Positions 1-6,199 of a stretch of 21,196 nt of DNA are shown one piece after another. The notes under the pieces are model-generated. The model had not been told where the DNA came from. It saw only the letters and a program-made list of their open reading frames with translations, and did not search any database. The stretch comes from CAZDXV01 sp964648705 (lineage in GTDB: Bacteria; Patescibacteriota; Minisyncoccia; Minisyncoccales; GWA2-38-27), in NCBI GenBank assembly GCA_964648705.1, contig CAZYOI010000004.1, forward strand, positions 1 through 21,196, read 5' to 3'. Numbering within the stretch: position 1 is the first letter of the stretch; every line of letters begins with the position of its first letter. The translations under genes were made by a program, and so were the position numbers.

Positions 1-2
1 AT

Positions 3-101
3 ACCTTGAGAGATCTAGATATAAAGGATATGATAAGAGATTACCTTAAGGGAAAGAAACACCCCTTGGATATTATTACTCATACTGTAATTAAACAATA
101 A
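3..101 (+). CDS. C-terminal end of an unidentified protein (partial)
   Basis: An open frame enters from the window edge and stops at TAA 99-101, giving about 32 residues that end in HTVIKQ. The tail is charged and lysine-rich (DIKDMIRDYLKGKK). It ends two bases before the next start codon, so it is probably the last part of the preceding gene in the same transcription unit. I do not recognise the family, and no function can be given from this piece. Confidence 0.5.
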   Translation, partial: TLRDLDIKDMIRDYLKGKKHPLDIITHTVIKQ

Positions 102-103
102 AC

Positions 104-634
104 ATGGAAATAGAACTAGAAAGAACTTTTCTTTTAAAAAAGATTCCAAAAGGATTAAAAGAATGCGATTATATTGAGATTATTGATCTCTATATCCCTC
201 AATCTGTTCCTCATCCCATACTGAGGCTGCGCAAGATAGGAGATGTTTTTGAAATGACAAAAAAGGCTCCAAAAAAGAAAGGGGATTCTTCAGAGCAGTA
301 TGAAGAAACCATCCTACTTTCTGCTGAGGAATTCAAATCCTTATCTCATTTGGAGGGTAAGAAGTTAAGAAAGATAAGATATTTTTATCCCTGGAAAGGA
401 GTAAAAAAAGATAAAGCTGATATAGATATATATTTGGATAATTTTGAAGGGTTGGCTATAGTTGATTTTGAATTTGAATCTGTTTCTGATAAAGATAGTT
501 TTCAAATGCCCGATTTCTGTCTCGCGGATTTTACTCAAGAAAAATCTACGGCAGGAGGATGGCTGGCAGGGAGAGAATATTCAGATATTAAAAAGCATTT
601 AGATAAATACGGATACAAAAAGATATTTATTTAA
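104..634 (+). CDS. CYTH-domain protein (adenylate cyclase class IV / thiamine triphosphatase fold)
   Basis: A 176-residue protein that fits one CYTH triphosphate-tunnel domain. The N-terminus has acidic residues on alternate positions (MEIELERTFLL), matching the family's ExExK start, although the usual lysine position is a threonine (T8). A basic strand follows (LRLRKIGDVFEMTKKAP, about 41-57), then a run of acidic strands in the second half (DIDIYLDNFEGLAIVDFEFES, about 107-127) like the metal-binding E-x-E strands of the family. CYTH enzymes bind a triphosphate and divalent metal inside a beta tunnel; substrates range from ATP to thiamine triphosphate and inorganic triphosphate, and the substrate here cannot be told. 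The start is two bases after the preceding stop, with no clear Shine-Dalgarno sequence. Fold assignment is fairly secure, exact activity is not. Confidence 0.75.
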   Translation: MEIELERTFLLKKIPKGLKECDYIEIIDLYIPQSVPHPILRLRKIGDVFEMTKKAPKKKGDSSEQYEETILLSAEEFKSLSHLEGKKLRKIRYFYPWKGVKKDKADIDIYLDNFEGLAIVDFEFESVSDKDSFQMPDFCLADFTQEKSTAGGWLAGREYSDIKKHLDKYGYKKIFI

Positions 635-656
635 AAAATGCTTTCCTATCTTTATT

Positions 657-770
657 TTATAAACGATCAGGAAAATTTGAAAATATACCGTCTATTCCTA
701 AATCTTTTATTCTTTGAATATCATCTGATTCATTAACTGTCCGTTTGATAATATCGACTTTTTTATTAAA
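657..770 (-). pseudogene. Relic of the C-terminus of a glycerophosphodiester phosphodiesterase
   Basis: Read on the minus strand, 770 down to 657 encodes 37 residues then TAA (657-659). They include RTVNESDDIQRIKDLGIDG followed by IFSNFPDRL. This is the hallmark end of GDPD/UgpQ proteins (TVN..DI.RL..LGVDGIITD.PDRL), the last beta/alpha unit of the TIM barrel, and it ends at the family's normal C-terminus. The frame is closed by a stop at 771-773 just upstream, and no further GDPD sequence is visible before the next gene. The catalytic parts of the enzyme are therefore missing and this is a remnant, not a gene. It sits between two + strand genes. The alternative, chance similarity, is unlikely given the number of conserved positions in order. 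Confidence 0.72.
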
Positions 771-819
771 TTAATATAACTTGTTAAAAAAACTTAAAAT
801 AAAACTAGTATATTGTTCT

Positions 820-825
820 TATAAT
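820..825 (+). promoter_or_regulatory. Putative -10 box for the 5'-nucleotidase gene
   Basis: TATAAT at 820-825 lies 27 bases before the start codon at 853 in a very AT-rich spacer. No good -35 box is seen at 16-18 bases upstream. A transcript would start near 832 and include the AAGGGA Shine-Dalgarno-like run at 845-850. Confidence 0.35.
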
Positions 826-852
826 TTGCATTAAGTTGTTTTTTAAGGGAAA

Positions 853-1704
853 ATGGAATGTATGGAAAAAGAAATAATTGTAAAAGAAGGCCTGGAAAAG
901 AAAAAAGAAGCTTTTTTAAAAGATGGAGCTGAAAAACTCCATGTTTTGGCAGACTTTGACAGAACCCTTACTCAGGCCTTTGTTGAAGGGGAATATATTC
1001 CTGCTGTAATCTGGGTTTTATACAACGGGAATTATTTAGGAGAAGGTTATGTCAAAAAAGCTCAGGAACTCCATAAAAAATATCATAACACTGAAACAGA
1101 TCCTCAAATTCCCAGAGAAGAAAAGGTAAAAGCTATGAGGCAGTGGTGGATAGAGCATTTTGATCTTTTAATAAGATCCGGTCTTTCTCTGGAAGTGATA
1201 GAAAAGGTGGTAGATTCCGGGAAGATAAAATTAAGAGAGGGAGCGGATGAATTTATAGATCTTCTCAAGGAAAATAACGTTCCTCTTGTTATAATGTCTT
1301 CAGGAGGTTTGGGAGGGGACTCCATATCCATGTTTTTAAAGAAAAAAGGAAAGCTTTATAACAATATCCATATTATTTCGAATTCCTTTGAATGGGACAA
1401 GGAAGGGAAAGCTTTAGCTATAAAAGAGCCTATTATCCACGGCATGAATAAAAGGGAGACAGCTGTGAAAGATTATCCGGTTTTTGAAAAAGTGAAAGAA
1501 AGGAAAAACGTTCTTCTTTTAGGCGATAATTTAGACGATATTGATATGATAGAGGGTTTTGATTGCGATAATCTAATTTCAGTTGGGTTTTTGAACAAAG
1601 ATGTGGATAGAAACCTTCAATACTACAAGGAGAAATACGATATAGTTGTCTCAAACGACGGATCAATGGAGTATTTGAACCGCCTTCTTAAAGATATGTT
1701 TTAG
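853..1704 (+). CDS. Pyrimidine 5'-nucleotidase, UMPH-1 / NT5C3-like HAD phosphatase
   Basis: A 283-residue HAD-superfamily protein of the UMPH-1 type, which removes the 5' phosphate from pyrimidine nucleoside monophosphates in the cytosol. Motif I is DFDRTLT (34-40) with nucleophile D34 and acid/base D36. Motif II is the serine pair in MSSGG (148-152). Motif IV is LLGDNLDDIDM (222-232), whose acidic residues hold magnesium. The helical cap lies between motifs I and II (about 50-125), as in NT5C3. Two starts are possible: ATG 853 is only 2 bases from the AAGGGA at 845-850, while the in-frame ATG 862 (Met4) is 11 bases from it. UMPH-1 proteins are best known from animals and are patchy in bacteria, so HAD family membership is firmer than the nucleotide substrate. 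It probably takes part in nucleotide salvage. Confidence 0.78.
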   Translation: MECMEKEIIVKEGLEKKKEAFLKDGAEKLHVLADFDRTLTQAFVEGEYIPAVIWVLYNGNYLGEGYVKKAQELHKKYHNTETDPQIPREEKVKAMRQWWIEHFDLLIRSGLSLEVIEKVVDSGKIKLREGADEFIDLLKENNVPLVIMSSGGLGGDSISMFLKKKGKLYNNIHIISNSFEWDKEGKALAIKEPIIHGMNKRETAVKDYPVFEKVKERKNVLLLGDNLDDIDMIEGFDCDNLISVGFLNKDVDRNLQYYKEKYDIVVSNDGSMEYLNRLLKDMF

Positions 1705-1705
1705 C

Positions 1706-2047
1706 TTGATTGTTTTCTTGGGTTGTGGTAAGGTAGATAAAGAATATCATTTTAATACTTTTACCATCAAAAAAAAGTTCAAAAAAGTAAATAGAAGGCA
1801 TTTTGATACTCCCCACTATATTAAGAAAGAAACTCTCAAAGAAGAGGACAGGTCCAAAGACGTCATTTTTGTGGTAAAAGACAGAGATTGGGAGTTTAAC
1901 TGCAAAAACGGTGAATTTGAAGAATGTATAACAAAGGTGTTAGAGCAGGAGAAGAAGAAGGTCTACAACACCCAGGTTGTCTACGAATGGATAGCAAACG
2001 ACTTTTACAAACAGACAAAAAGAAAAGCTAAAAGGTCGTTGATATAA
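1706..2047 (+). CDS. Hypothetical basic protein, 113 aa
   Basis: I do not recognise this protein. It begins with a TTG at 1706, one base after the stop of the nucleotidase gene; TTG 1718 is another in-frame start, and the frame is open only back to 1679. There is no ATG and no clear Shine-Dalgarno sequence, so the N-terminus is uncertain. The product is rich in Lys/Glu and aromatic residues, for example DVIFVVKDRDWEFNCKNGEF in the middle, and ends in a very basic tail (KQTKRKAKRSLI). No signal peptide or membrane segment is seen. A terminator begins over its stop codon, which supports it being the last gene of a short unit with the nucleotidase. It could be nucleic-acid binding, but only the charge suggests that. 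Confidence 0.55.
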   Translation: MIVFLGCGKVDKEYHFNTFTIKKKFKKVNRRHFDTPHYIKKETLKEEDRSKDVIFVVKDRDWEFNCKNGEFEECITKVLEQEKKKVYNTQVVYEWIANDFYKQTKRKAKRSLI

Positions 2048-2075
2048 AGGTGTTTAAAAGCGCCTTTTTGTTTTT
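2046..2075 (+). terminator. Intrinsic terminator
   Basis: An 8-base stem, AAAGGTGT (2046-2053) with GCGCCTTT (2060-2067), closes a 6-base loop and includes two G-U pairs. It is followed by a T-rich run to 2075 broken by one G. It overlaps the stop codon of the 1706-2047 ORF and ends that unit. Confidence 0.7.
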
Positions 2076-2173
2076 ATGAAAAAATTGGAAGAAATAGAGG
2101 AAATAGAAGCAGGCATAATGTTATCCGGGATTTATTTGTTTAACTTTCTCGGACTTGTTTTTTGGTTTTAAGG

Positions 2174-2202
2174 TTGATTTTTAACTGTTAGGAAAGTAGA
2201 AT
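2174..2202 (+). promoter_or_regulatory. Putative promoter for ftsZ
   Basis: TTGATT (2174-2179) and TAGAAT (2197-2202) are 17 bases apart and match 4/6 and 5/6 of the sigma70-type consensus. The predicted transcript start near 2209 leaves about 11 bases before the ATG at 2220. The GGAG at 2203-2206 would lie upstream of the transcript, so translation would begin on an almost leaderless message. Confidence 0.45.
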
Positions 2203-2219
2203 GGAGACAGTATTTATCT

Positions 2220-3422
2220 ATGGCTAAAAAGAAAGCTAAAAAAACTAAAAAGAAAACCGTAAAGAAAGACGACAGTTTTAAGAGAACCAAGGTGAGGGTT
2301 ATCGGCATTGGCGGAGGAGGATGCTCTATTGTCACAGAGATCGCCCCTAGAATAAAGAGGGTTGATTTTGTTTCAGCCAACACAGACACCAGAGCCCTGA
2401 AGCAGTCGGGCAAGAAGGCAAAGAAATTTCATTTCGGAGAGGAGTCCACCCACGGACTGGGAACCGGCATGAATGTAGAACTTGGAGAGAAAGCTGCTCA
2501 GCAGGCAAAAGACAAGATTAAGGGTCTTTTTGAGGGCTATGACTTCTGTATTATTATAGCTTCTTTGGGGGGGGGAACAGGATCCGGAGCCACCCCCGTC
2601 TTCTCTAAAATCTCAAAAAGCATGAACTGCCTCACCTTTGGCATATTCACCCTTCCTTTCAGCTTTGAAGGGGAGAAAAAGATGGAGATAGCCAGAGAGT
2701 CGCTGAAAAAGATAAAGCCTCATCTAAACTCTTTTTGCGTTATTCCCAATGAGAGAATCTTCAAGATAATAGATAAAAATACCCCTTTAAAAGAAGCCCT
2801 CTCCGCTATAAACAGCCAGCTTGTCGACAACTTAGAGGGCCTGATTGAGATGATCTACCTTCCCGGCATGATAAACATTGATTTTGCCGACTTAAAGACC
2901 GTTTTAAGAGGGAGGGGGAGATTGAGCTATCTAAACACTATAGAGATAGAAAAGAACAAGGGAGAAGAGTCCCTAAAAAAGCTTATCTCCAGCCCTCTTT
3001 ATCCCTATACCATAAGAGGCGCCAAGGGCATTCTCTACAATATAGTGGGAGGTAAAGGAATAGAGCTTTCCGAGGTTTCCAAGATTTCAAAGACAATTTC
3101 AGACCTTACCAATAAGAGAGCCAAGATTATCTTCGGCATAAACCAGAAAAAGAAGCTGGGAAACAGAATAGACATTACTTTGTTTGCCACCGGCTGTTCT
3201 GTAAGAGACGTTCTCGGAGAAAAAGAGGAGCCAAAAGAGAAAAAGCCCAGAAAGAAGCCTCCTAAAAAAGAAGAAAAACCAGAGCCCAAGAAGAAAAAGA
3301 AGAAGCCCAAAAAGAAAGTAAGAAGGAGCGCTTTGGAGGTTAAAAAGAAAGAAGAAAAAGAAGAGAAGGAGGTTCTTGACCAGGAGGAGTTCTGGGAGAC
3401 TCCGGCTATTTTCAGAAAGTAG
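2220..3422 (+). CDS. ftsZ: Cell division protein FtsZ, with basic N-terminal tail and K/E/P-rich linker
   Basis: A 400-residue tubulin-like GTPase that should polymerise into the division ring. The nucleotide-binding start VIGIGGGGCSIV (27-38) is followed by SANTDTRAL (52-60). The tubulin signature is SLGGGTGSGATPV (115-127), and the catalytic T7 loop is NIDFADLKTVL (219-229) with N219, D221 and D224 kept. After the GTPase core (about 24-332) comes a linker of about 55 residues made largely of Lys, Glu and Pro, then a tail EFWETPAIFRK (390-400) that matches the FtsZ C-terminal peptide (D-I-P-A-F-L-R-R type) used to bind membrane tethers. The first 20 residues are almost all Lys/Thr, which is unusual. 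A run of nine G at 2567-2575 encodes part of the signature. It heads a likely unit with galU and nnrD. ATG 2220 has GGAG 13 bases upstream but otherwise no close Shine-Dalgarno sequence. Confidence 0.93.
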   Translation: MAKKKAKKTKKKTVKKDDSFKRTKVRVIGIGGGGCSIVTEIAPRIKRVDFVSANTDTRALKQSGKKAKKFHFGEESTHGLGTGMNVELGEKAAQQAKDKIKGLFEGYDFCIIIASLGGGTGSGATPVFSKISKSMNCLTFGIFTLPFSFEGEKKMEIARESLKKIKPHLNSFCVIPNERIFKIIDKNTPLKEALSAINSQLVDNLEGLIEMIYLPGMINIDFADLKTVLRGRGRLSYLNTIEIEKNKGEESLKKLISSPLYPYTIRGAKGILYNIVGGKGIELSEVSKISKTISDLTNKRAKIIFGINQKKKLGNRIDITLFATGCSVRDVLGEKEEPKEKKPRKKPPKKEEKPEPKKKKKKPKKKVRRSALEVKKKEEKEEKEVLDQEEFWETPAIFRK

Positions 3423-3432
3423 ATTATTAATA

Positions 3433-4308
3433 ATGAAGGAAATTAGAAAAGCCATTATACCAATAGCGGGCCTGGGAACCAGATTCCTGCCCCTTTCCAA
3501 GGTTGTTCCCAAAGAACTGTGGCCTTTGGCTGATGTGCCGGTTGTCCAGAAGATAGTTGAAGAGGCGGTTCAGTCCGGCATAGATAAGATAATATTTGTT
3601 ACAGACCCCAAGAACAAACAGATTCTAGATTATTTTAAGCCTTCTCCGAAAATAGAGAGAGTTTTAAAAAGCAGAGGCAAGAAGAAGATATTGGAGGAGC
3701 TGAAAAACTTCCAGGAGTTCTTTAAGGATGTTTCCTTTTTCTCTGTAGTTCAGAAAAAGCCCCTGGGGGACGGCCACGCTCTTTTGCAGGCCAAAAAGAT
3801 GGTCGGCCAGGAGCCGGTGGCCTCTTTGTTTGCAGACGATATAGTGGATTCCAAAACGCCCTGTCTGGCCCAGTTAAAGCAGGTGTTTAAAACCTGCCAG
3901 AAACCCGTTCTCTCCCTTTACCAACTTCCTAGAGAGGAGATCGGGGCCTACGGAGGGGTTGATGTGGAGAAGATAGCCAGCCGCCTTTTCAAGATAAAGA
4001 AGATTGTAGAAAAGCCCTCTCCCCAGGAGGTCCCCTCTGAGCTGGCTTTGGTGGGAAAGCATATTCTCACGCCCGAAGTATTCGACTATTTGAAAAAGGC
4101 GGAACCTTCAGACAAAGGGGAGATAATTTTAGCTGAGGTTCTGGCCAAGATGGTAAAAGAAGGCAAGCTTATTTACGGATATCAGTTTGAAGGGAAGTGG
4201 CTGGAATGCGGAGACAAGCTGAAATGGCTCAAGTCCAACCTCTATTTCTCTCTCAATCATCCAAGGTACGGAAGCGAATTAAGAGAGTTTTTAAAAGAGA
4301 TATTATGA
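3433..4308 (+). CDS. galU: UTP--glucose-1-phosphate uridylyltransferase
   Basis: A 291-residue nucleotidyltransferase that makes UDP-glucose from UTP and glucose-1-phosphate for polysaccharide and envelope building. The N-terminus AIIPIAGLGTRFLPLSK (7-23) is the GalU form of the G-x-G-T-R nucleotide-binding loop, followed by the conserved VPKELWPLADVPVVQKIVEE. FVTDPKNK, GDGHALLQAKK, FADDIVDS and KWLECGDK match family positions in order. The start chosen is ATG 3433, ten bases after the ftsZ stop. An upstream in-frame start inside ftsZ (3376) would add 19 unrelated residues and is not used. No Shine-Dalgarno sequence is seen. Its stop overlaps the next start (ATGA at 4305-4308). Length is normal for the family. 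Confidence 0.94.
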   Translation: MKEIRKAIIPIAGLGTRFLPLSKVVPKELWPLADVPVVQKIVEEAVQSGIDKIIFVTDPKNKQILDYFKPSPKIERVLKSRGKKKILEELKNFQEFFKDVSFFSVVQKKPLGDGHALLQAKKMVGQEPVASLFADDIVDSKTPCLAQLKQVFKTCQKPVLSLYQLPREEIGAYGGVDVEKIASRLFKIKKIVEKPSPQEVPSELALVGKHILTPEVFDYLKKAEPSDKGEIILAEVLAKMVKEGKLIYGYQFEGKWLECGDKLKWLKSNLYFSLNHPRYGSELREFLKEIL

Positions 4309-5168
4309 AAATGGTAACCAAAGCTGTTTTAAAGAAGGCCTACCCAAAGAGGCCTTCTCAATCCCACAAATACGACTTCGGACTTCTCTTGGTTATCGGA
4401 GGATCCCGCTTTTATACGGGCTCTCCCGCTTTTTCCGCCTTGGCGGCTTTTAGGTCGGGAGTGGATATGGTTCAGATTATAGCTCCTGAAAGGGCAGCAG
4501 ATATTATAGCTTCCTTTTCTCCCAATCTGGCAGCTTACCCCTTAAAAGGGGAGAGGATAGAGAAAAAGCACCTTTCAACTCTTCTGGCTATGACAAAATC
4601 AGCCGAGATCGTATCCGAAGGAAAGACAGCTATTGTTATAGGAGGGGGGATGGGAAGATCAGAAAAGACCCGGAAAGCAGTCTTGGACTATCTTTCCCAG
4701 ACATCTTCTCCTCTGGTGGTGGACGCTGACGGAATTCACGCTGTCTCAGAAAACAAAGAGGTTTTAAAGGAAAGATCTTCTCTTCTTACCCCTCATGCCA
4801 AAGAGTTTGAGGTCTTGACAGGGAAAAGAGTTTTAAATCTTTCTTTCGAGGAGAAGAAAAAAACAGTTAAAGAGGAGGCCTTAAAGCTTGGCAGCGTTAT
4901 ACTCTTAAAAGGGGAGAAGGATATAATTTCAGACGGAAAAGAAACAGCTGTCTCTAAAAGAGGAAACCCCTTTATGACAGTAGGGGGGACAGGAGATGTT
5001 CTGGCCGGGGTAGCCGGAGCTTTAATGGCTAAAGGGCTTGATCCTTTTTTGTCAGCTAAGGCGGCAGCCTTTATTACCGGAGCTGCCGGAGAGGAGGCCG
5101 CCCGGAAATACGGGGTTTCTCTCCTTGCTTCAGACGTTATAGAGGAGATTCCTTTAATTTTAAAATAA
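4305..5168 (+). CDS. nnrD: ADP/ATP-dependent NAD(P)H-hydrate dehydratase
   Basis: A 287-residue ribokinase-fold protein equal to the YjeF C-terminal (CARKD) domain. It repairs damaged NAD(P)H hydrates back to NAD(P)H using ADP or ATP. Markers in order are LLLVIGGSRFYTGSPAFSA (27-45), AIVIGGGMGRS (109-119), VVDADGIHAV (138-147), LTPHAKEFEVLTG (161-173) and NPFMTVGGTGDVLAG (221-235), with the catalytic Asp at 231. The partner epimerase domain (YjeF N-terminus, NnrE) is absent from this protein and from the window, so it is a stand-alone dehydratase. The start is ATG 4305 in an ATGA overlap with galU, with ATG 4311 also possible; a longer frame from 4197 lies inside galU and is rejected. Translation is probably coupled to galU. 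Confidence 0.92.
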   Translation: MKMVTKAVLKKAYPKRPSQSHKYDFGLLLVIGGSRFYTGSPAFSALAAFRSGVDMVQIIAPERAADIIASFSPNLAAYPLKGERIEKKHLSTLLAMTKSAEIVSEGKTAIVIGGGMGRSEKTRKAVLDYLSQTSSPLVVDADGIHAVSENKEVLKERSSLLTPHAKEFEVLTGKRVLNLSFEEKKKTVKEEALKLGSVILLKGEKDIISDGKETAVSKRGNPFMTVGGTGDVLAGVAGALMAKGLDPFLSAKAAAFITGAAGEEAARKYGVSLLASDVIEEIPLILK

Positions 5169-5170
5169 TA

Positions 5171-5206
5171 CAAGCTTTTCAAGATTCTAGAATTAAGAAG
5201 GGCTTG
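5171..5206 (+). promoter_or_regulatory. Leader hairpin covering the ribosome-binding region of the SDR gene
   Basis: CAAGCTTTTC (5171-5180) can pair with GAAGGGCTTG (5197-5206) over ten positions, two of them G-U. The loop contains the palindrome ATTCTAGAAT. The only Shine-Dalgarno-like run before ATG 5215 (AAGGG, 5198-5202) is inside the 3' arm. There is no T-run after the stem, so it is not a normal + strand terminator. It may limit translation of the dehydrogenase; that role is inference. Confidence 0.4.
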
Positions 5207-5214
5207 AAAACAGT

Positions 5215-5976
5215 ATGCCAAAACTAAAAGACAAAGTAGCTGTAATTACAGGAGCAAGAAGGGGCATGGGCAAAGCAGATGCTTTGGTTTTAGCCCGGGA
5301 AGGAGCTAAAGTTGTAGTGTCTGACATTTCCCAAGAAGAGTGCCAAGAGGTGGCAGAGGAGATAAAAGAAAAAGGGGGAGAAGCTATGGCTCTAAAGTGC
5401 GATGTTAGCAAGAAAGAAGAAGTTGATGAAATGATTAAAAAAACAATTGATGAGTGGGGAAAAATAGATATTCTGGTAAACAACGCAGGCATAGCGGACT
5501 TTAAGCCCTTTCTGGAAATAACAGAAGAAGAATGGGACAGGACAATTGATATTAATCTGAAAGGATATTTCTTGGTAGCTCAAGCTGCAGCTAAAGAAAT
5601 GGCCAAGCAGAAGTCAGGAACAATAATCAACATAGCTTCTGTGGCTATGGGCCAGGTAGGAGTGGGATTTGCCAATTTAGCCCATTACTGCGCTTCAAAA
5701 GGGGGGATTGTCGCTATGACAGAGGAAATGGCAGGAGAATTGGCAGAATATAATATTAGGGTTAATGCTGTTTCTCCGGGCATTATTGAAACTCCGATGA
5801 TAGATCCTATCAAACAAGATCCCAATCAGGAGAAAGCTGTTTTGGGTAGAGTGCCTATGCACAGGGTAGGCAAGCCGGAGGAAATAGCCAAAGCAGTGTT
5901 GTTTCTGGCTTCAGACGACTCTTCTTACATGACAGGTTCTGTTATGGTGGTAGACGGCGGCTGGCTAGCGGTGTAG
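5215..5976 (+). CDS. Short-chain dehydrogenase/reductase (FabG-like)
   Basis: A 253-residue classical SDR with a Rossmann fold. The cofactor loop is TGARRGMG (12-19), and an Asp at the end of the second strand (VVVSDIS, D37) points to NAD(H) rather than NADP(H). NNAG is at 89-92, N114 is in DINLKG, the catalytic Ser is S142 (NIASVA), and Y158/K162 form YCASK. The C-terminus SYMTGSVMVVDGGW is standard for the family. Substrate cannot be read from sequence: 3-oxoacyl-ACP reductase, a sugar or alcohol dehydrogenase are all possible. No fatty-acid genes sit nearby, which argues weakly against FabG. The ATG at 5215 lies 12 bases after a weak AAGGG inside a leader hairpin. It follows nnrD after 46 bases, and a terminator lies downstream at 6137. 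Confidence 0.9.
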   Translation: MPKLKDKVAVITGARRGMGKADALVLAREGAKVVVSDISQEECQEVAEEIKEKGGEAMALKCDVSKKEEVDEMIKKTIDEWGKIDILVNNAGIADFKPFLEITEEEWDRTIDINLKGYFLVAQAAAKEMAKQKSGTIINIASVAMGQVGVGFANLAHYCASKGGIVAMTEEMAGELAEYNIRVNAVSPGIIETPMIDPIKQDPNQEKAVLGRVPMHRVGKPEEIAKAVLFLASDDSSYMTGSVMVVDGGWLAV

Positions 5977-5993
5977 TATTTTTTAGTTTGGCT

Positions 5994-6150
5994 TTACCAA
6001 CCGCCTCCGACTCCTCCTGTTCTTCCTGTTCCGGAGGAAACATTTGAGGAAATAGAGCTTGAGATGCTGTTTATCGAAGAGGTGAAAGATTTTGCGTCAA
6101 AACCAGCAACTGTTCCTGCATACCAGCTGGGAGCTACCCGCCATTTCTTA
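5994..6150 (-). pseudogene. Relic resembling the C-terminus of a DUF2207-type membrane protein
   Basis: On the minus strand, from about 6150 to a TAA at 5994-5996, the frame reads APSWYAGTVAGFDAKSF, then the serine-rich TSSINSISSSISSNVSS, then GTGRTGGVGGGW and stop. A PSWY motif, a Ser-rich stretch and a Gly-rich end closing in Trp are typical of the cytoplasmic C-terminus of DUF2207 membrane proteins. The large membrane part that should precede it is missing: further upstream on this strand the frame runs through a terminator and into the antisense of the next gene. I call it a decayed 3' end. The family name rests on pattern memory of a low-complexity tail, so it is less certain than the GDPD relic. 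Confidence 0.5.
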
Positions 6151-6171
6151 AAGATTTGGCGGGCTTTTTTT
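6137..6171 (+). terminator. Intrinsic terminator
   Basis: CCCGCCA (6137-6143) pairs perfectly with TGGCGGG (6157-6163) around a 13-base loop, followed by C and seven T (6165-6171). It ends transcription from the SDR gene before the promoter of the next unit. Confidence 0.85.
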
Positions 6172-6187
6172 ATTCTTAATATTTTTG

Positions 6188-6193
6188 TATAAT
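6188..6193 (+). promoter_or_regulatory. Consensus -10 box, leaderless transcript predicted
   Basis: TATAAT at 6188-6193, with no better than a T-run at the -35 distance. Seven bases past the box is position 6200, the A of the ATG of the flavin reductase, so the message would have no 5' leader. Confidence 0.6.
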
Positions 6194-6199
6194 AGACTA

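Noticed and set aside
2076..2171. A 31-codon + strand ORF with a hydrophobic second half before ftsZ
   Set aside because: Its ATG directly follows the T-run of a terminator, with no ribosome site and no recognisable family. It is too short to support without conservation.
3376..3432. Upstream in-frame extension of galU
   Set aside because: The extra 19 residues overlap the ftsZ C-terminal peptide and do not belong to the GalU family; ATG 3433 gives the normal start.
3035..3512. Long minus-strand frames rich in Phe and Leu opposite ftsZ
   Set aside because: They are the antisense of the Lys/Glu-rich linker (AAG/GAA codons read as CTT/TTC) and have no independent support.
5977..6192. The SDR frame stays open after its TAG, giving a Pro-rich extension
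   Set aside because: The SDR ends at the normal family C-terminus, and the extension is explained as the antisense of the Ser/Gly-rich relic plus the terminator hairpin.
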